A stretch of 64,000 nucleotides of DNA from NCBI RefSeq assembly GCF_014633365.1, contig NC_068349.1, positions 30,022,753 to 30,086,752 of the forward strand. Direction: 5' to 3'. This document shows positions 63,615 to 64,000 of the stretch, piece after piece. The position numbers and the translations under genes are program-made. The stretch's first letter is position 1, and each line of letters opens with the position of its first letter. A model generated the notes under the pieces. The model did not search any database and was not told the origin of the DNA. It saw only the letters and a list, made by a program, of their open reading frames with translations. This DNA comes from Diospyros lotus (Eukaryota; Streptophyta; Magnoliopsida; Ericales; Ebenaceae).

Positions 63615-64000
63615 CTAGGGCATGGTTAAAGAAGTCCTTGTATGGACTTAAGCAATCCCCTAGGACATGGTTTAAATGGTTTAGTACAACTTTAAACCAG
63701 CTAGGATATAAGCAGGGACAAGCTGATCATACCTTGTTCACTAAATATACAACTAATGGCCAAAAAACTATCCTAATAGTATATGTGGATGATATTATTA
63801 TTACTAGTGACAATATTCAAGAAATAAAGGCACTTAAAGGATAGTTACAAAAAGCATTTGAAGTTAAAGACCTAGGACAACTAAGGTATATCTTAGGAAT
63901 GAATTTTTATCTCCCAACAGAAATACACATTGGATCTACTGAAGGAAACATGCAAGCCTGGCTATAAGCTAGCTAACACTCCGTTGAAACCAAACTGGAA
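63615..64000 (+). pseudogene. Copia-B reverse transcriptase, second part (to window end)
   Basis: It resumes after Copia-D with SLYGLKQSPRTWFKWFSTTL, GYKQGQADHTLFTKY and IVYVDDIIITSD (intact YVDD box). A stop follows at 63842, then AFEVKDLGQLRYILGMN, beyond which a small shift occurs. The frame runs off the right edge. Confidence 0.92.

Larger units (their letters stand above)
53093..64000 (+). mobile_element. Copia-B: Ty1/copia element with two nested copia insertions, runs off the window
   Basis: The 5' LTR (53093-53454) is followed by a PBS (TGGTATCAAGGTC). Gag (53521-54604) is cut by Copia-C and pol resumes at 59733. RT is cut by Copia-D at 61880 and resumes at about 63615, continuing to the window end. 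It was inserted into gag of Copia-E, and the five bases before its LTR are TATGG. Insertion order is therefore E, then B, then C and D. Decayed by stops and frameshifts. Confidence 0.9.

Overview
This window looks like nuclear DNA of a flowering plant, probably a eudicot, from a repeat-rich region between genes. The evidence is a multi-exon gene with GT-AG introns encoding the C-terminus of a plant-type SEC31 (COPII coat), the first exon of a plant GIY-YIG nuclease, and a dense stack of Ty1/copia and Ty3/gypsy LTR retrotransposons, solo LTRs, a CACTA element, a hAT element and small palindromic elements. I see no RNA gene, CRISPR array or bacterial operon. Almost every long reading frame is a decayed retrotransposon polyprotein.

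Layout. 1-3711: 3' portion of a copia element on + (Copia-A). 3727-5808: gypsy fragments (gag start, a probable inverted LTR tail, a chromovirus pol C-terminus with its LTR). 6176-6558: a solo LTR. 7643-7839 (-): exon 1 of a GIY-YIG nuclease, with no further exon found. 7978-8500: three head-to-tail palindromic MITE-like units. 9811-11835: a gypsy-type LTR carrying an array of GTCGACT-like motifs.

11842-29459 is a nest. An old repeat (R, copy A) was split by Gypsy-1 (12279-29050, +). Gypsy-1 gag was then hit by a 1.3-kb solo LTR (13809-15109) and by a largely non-coding LTR element X (15303-25188). X in turn holds a 1.75-kb solo LTR (16277-18024) and a 2.63-kb CACTA element (20772-23403). A second copy of R (31383-37166) was independently split by Gypsy-2 (31481-36500, -), a chromovirus with paired LTRs and an exact 5-bp target duplication. 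A Tat/Ogre-like LTR fragment lies between the two copies of R.

37167-41321 is mostly AT-rich and contains one chromovirus pol remnant. 41322-44908 (-) holds six SEC31 exons covering about the last 340 residues; the rest of the gene is not visible. 47568-48624 is a hAT-type element with a perfect 8-bp target duplication.

49344-64000 is a second nest. Copia-E (-) was cut by Copia-B (+, running off the window). Copia-B was cut in gag by the nearly complete Copia-C (54605-59727, with a 5-bp target duplication) and in reverse transcriptase by the truncated Copia-D (-).

Functionally, only the SEC31 3' end and perhaps the nuclease exon are host genes. Everything else records serial insertion, LTR-LTR deletion and C-to-T decay typical of silenced, methylated plant repeats. 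I found no convincing undescribed biological system. The most unusual items are the all-palindrome CACTA element, the duplicated gag-LTR junction around element X, the U3 motif arrays, and the missing remainders of the two host genes.
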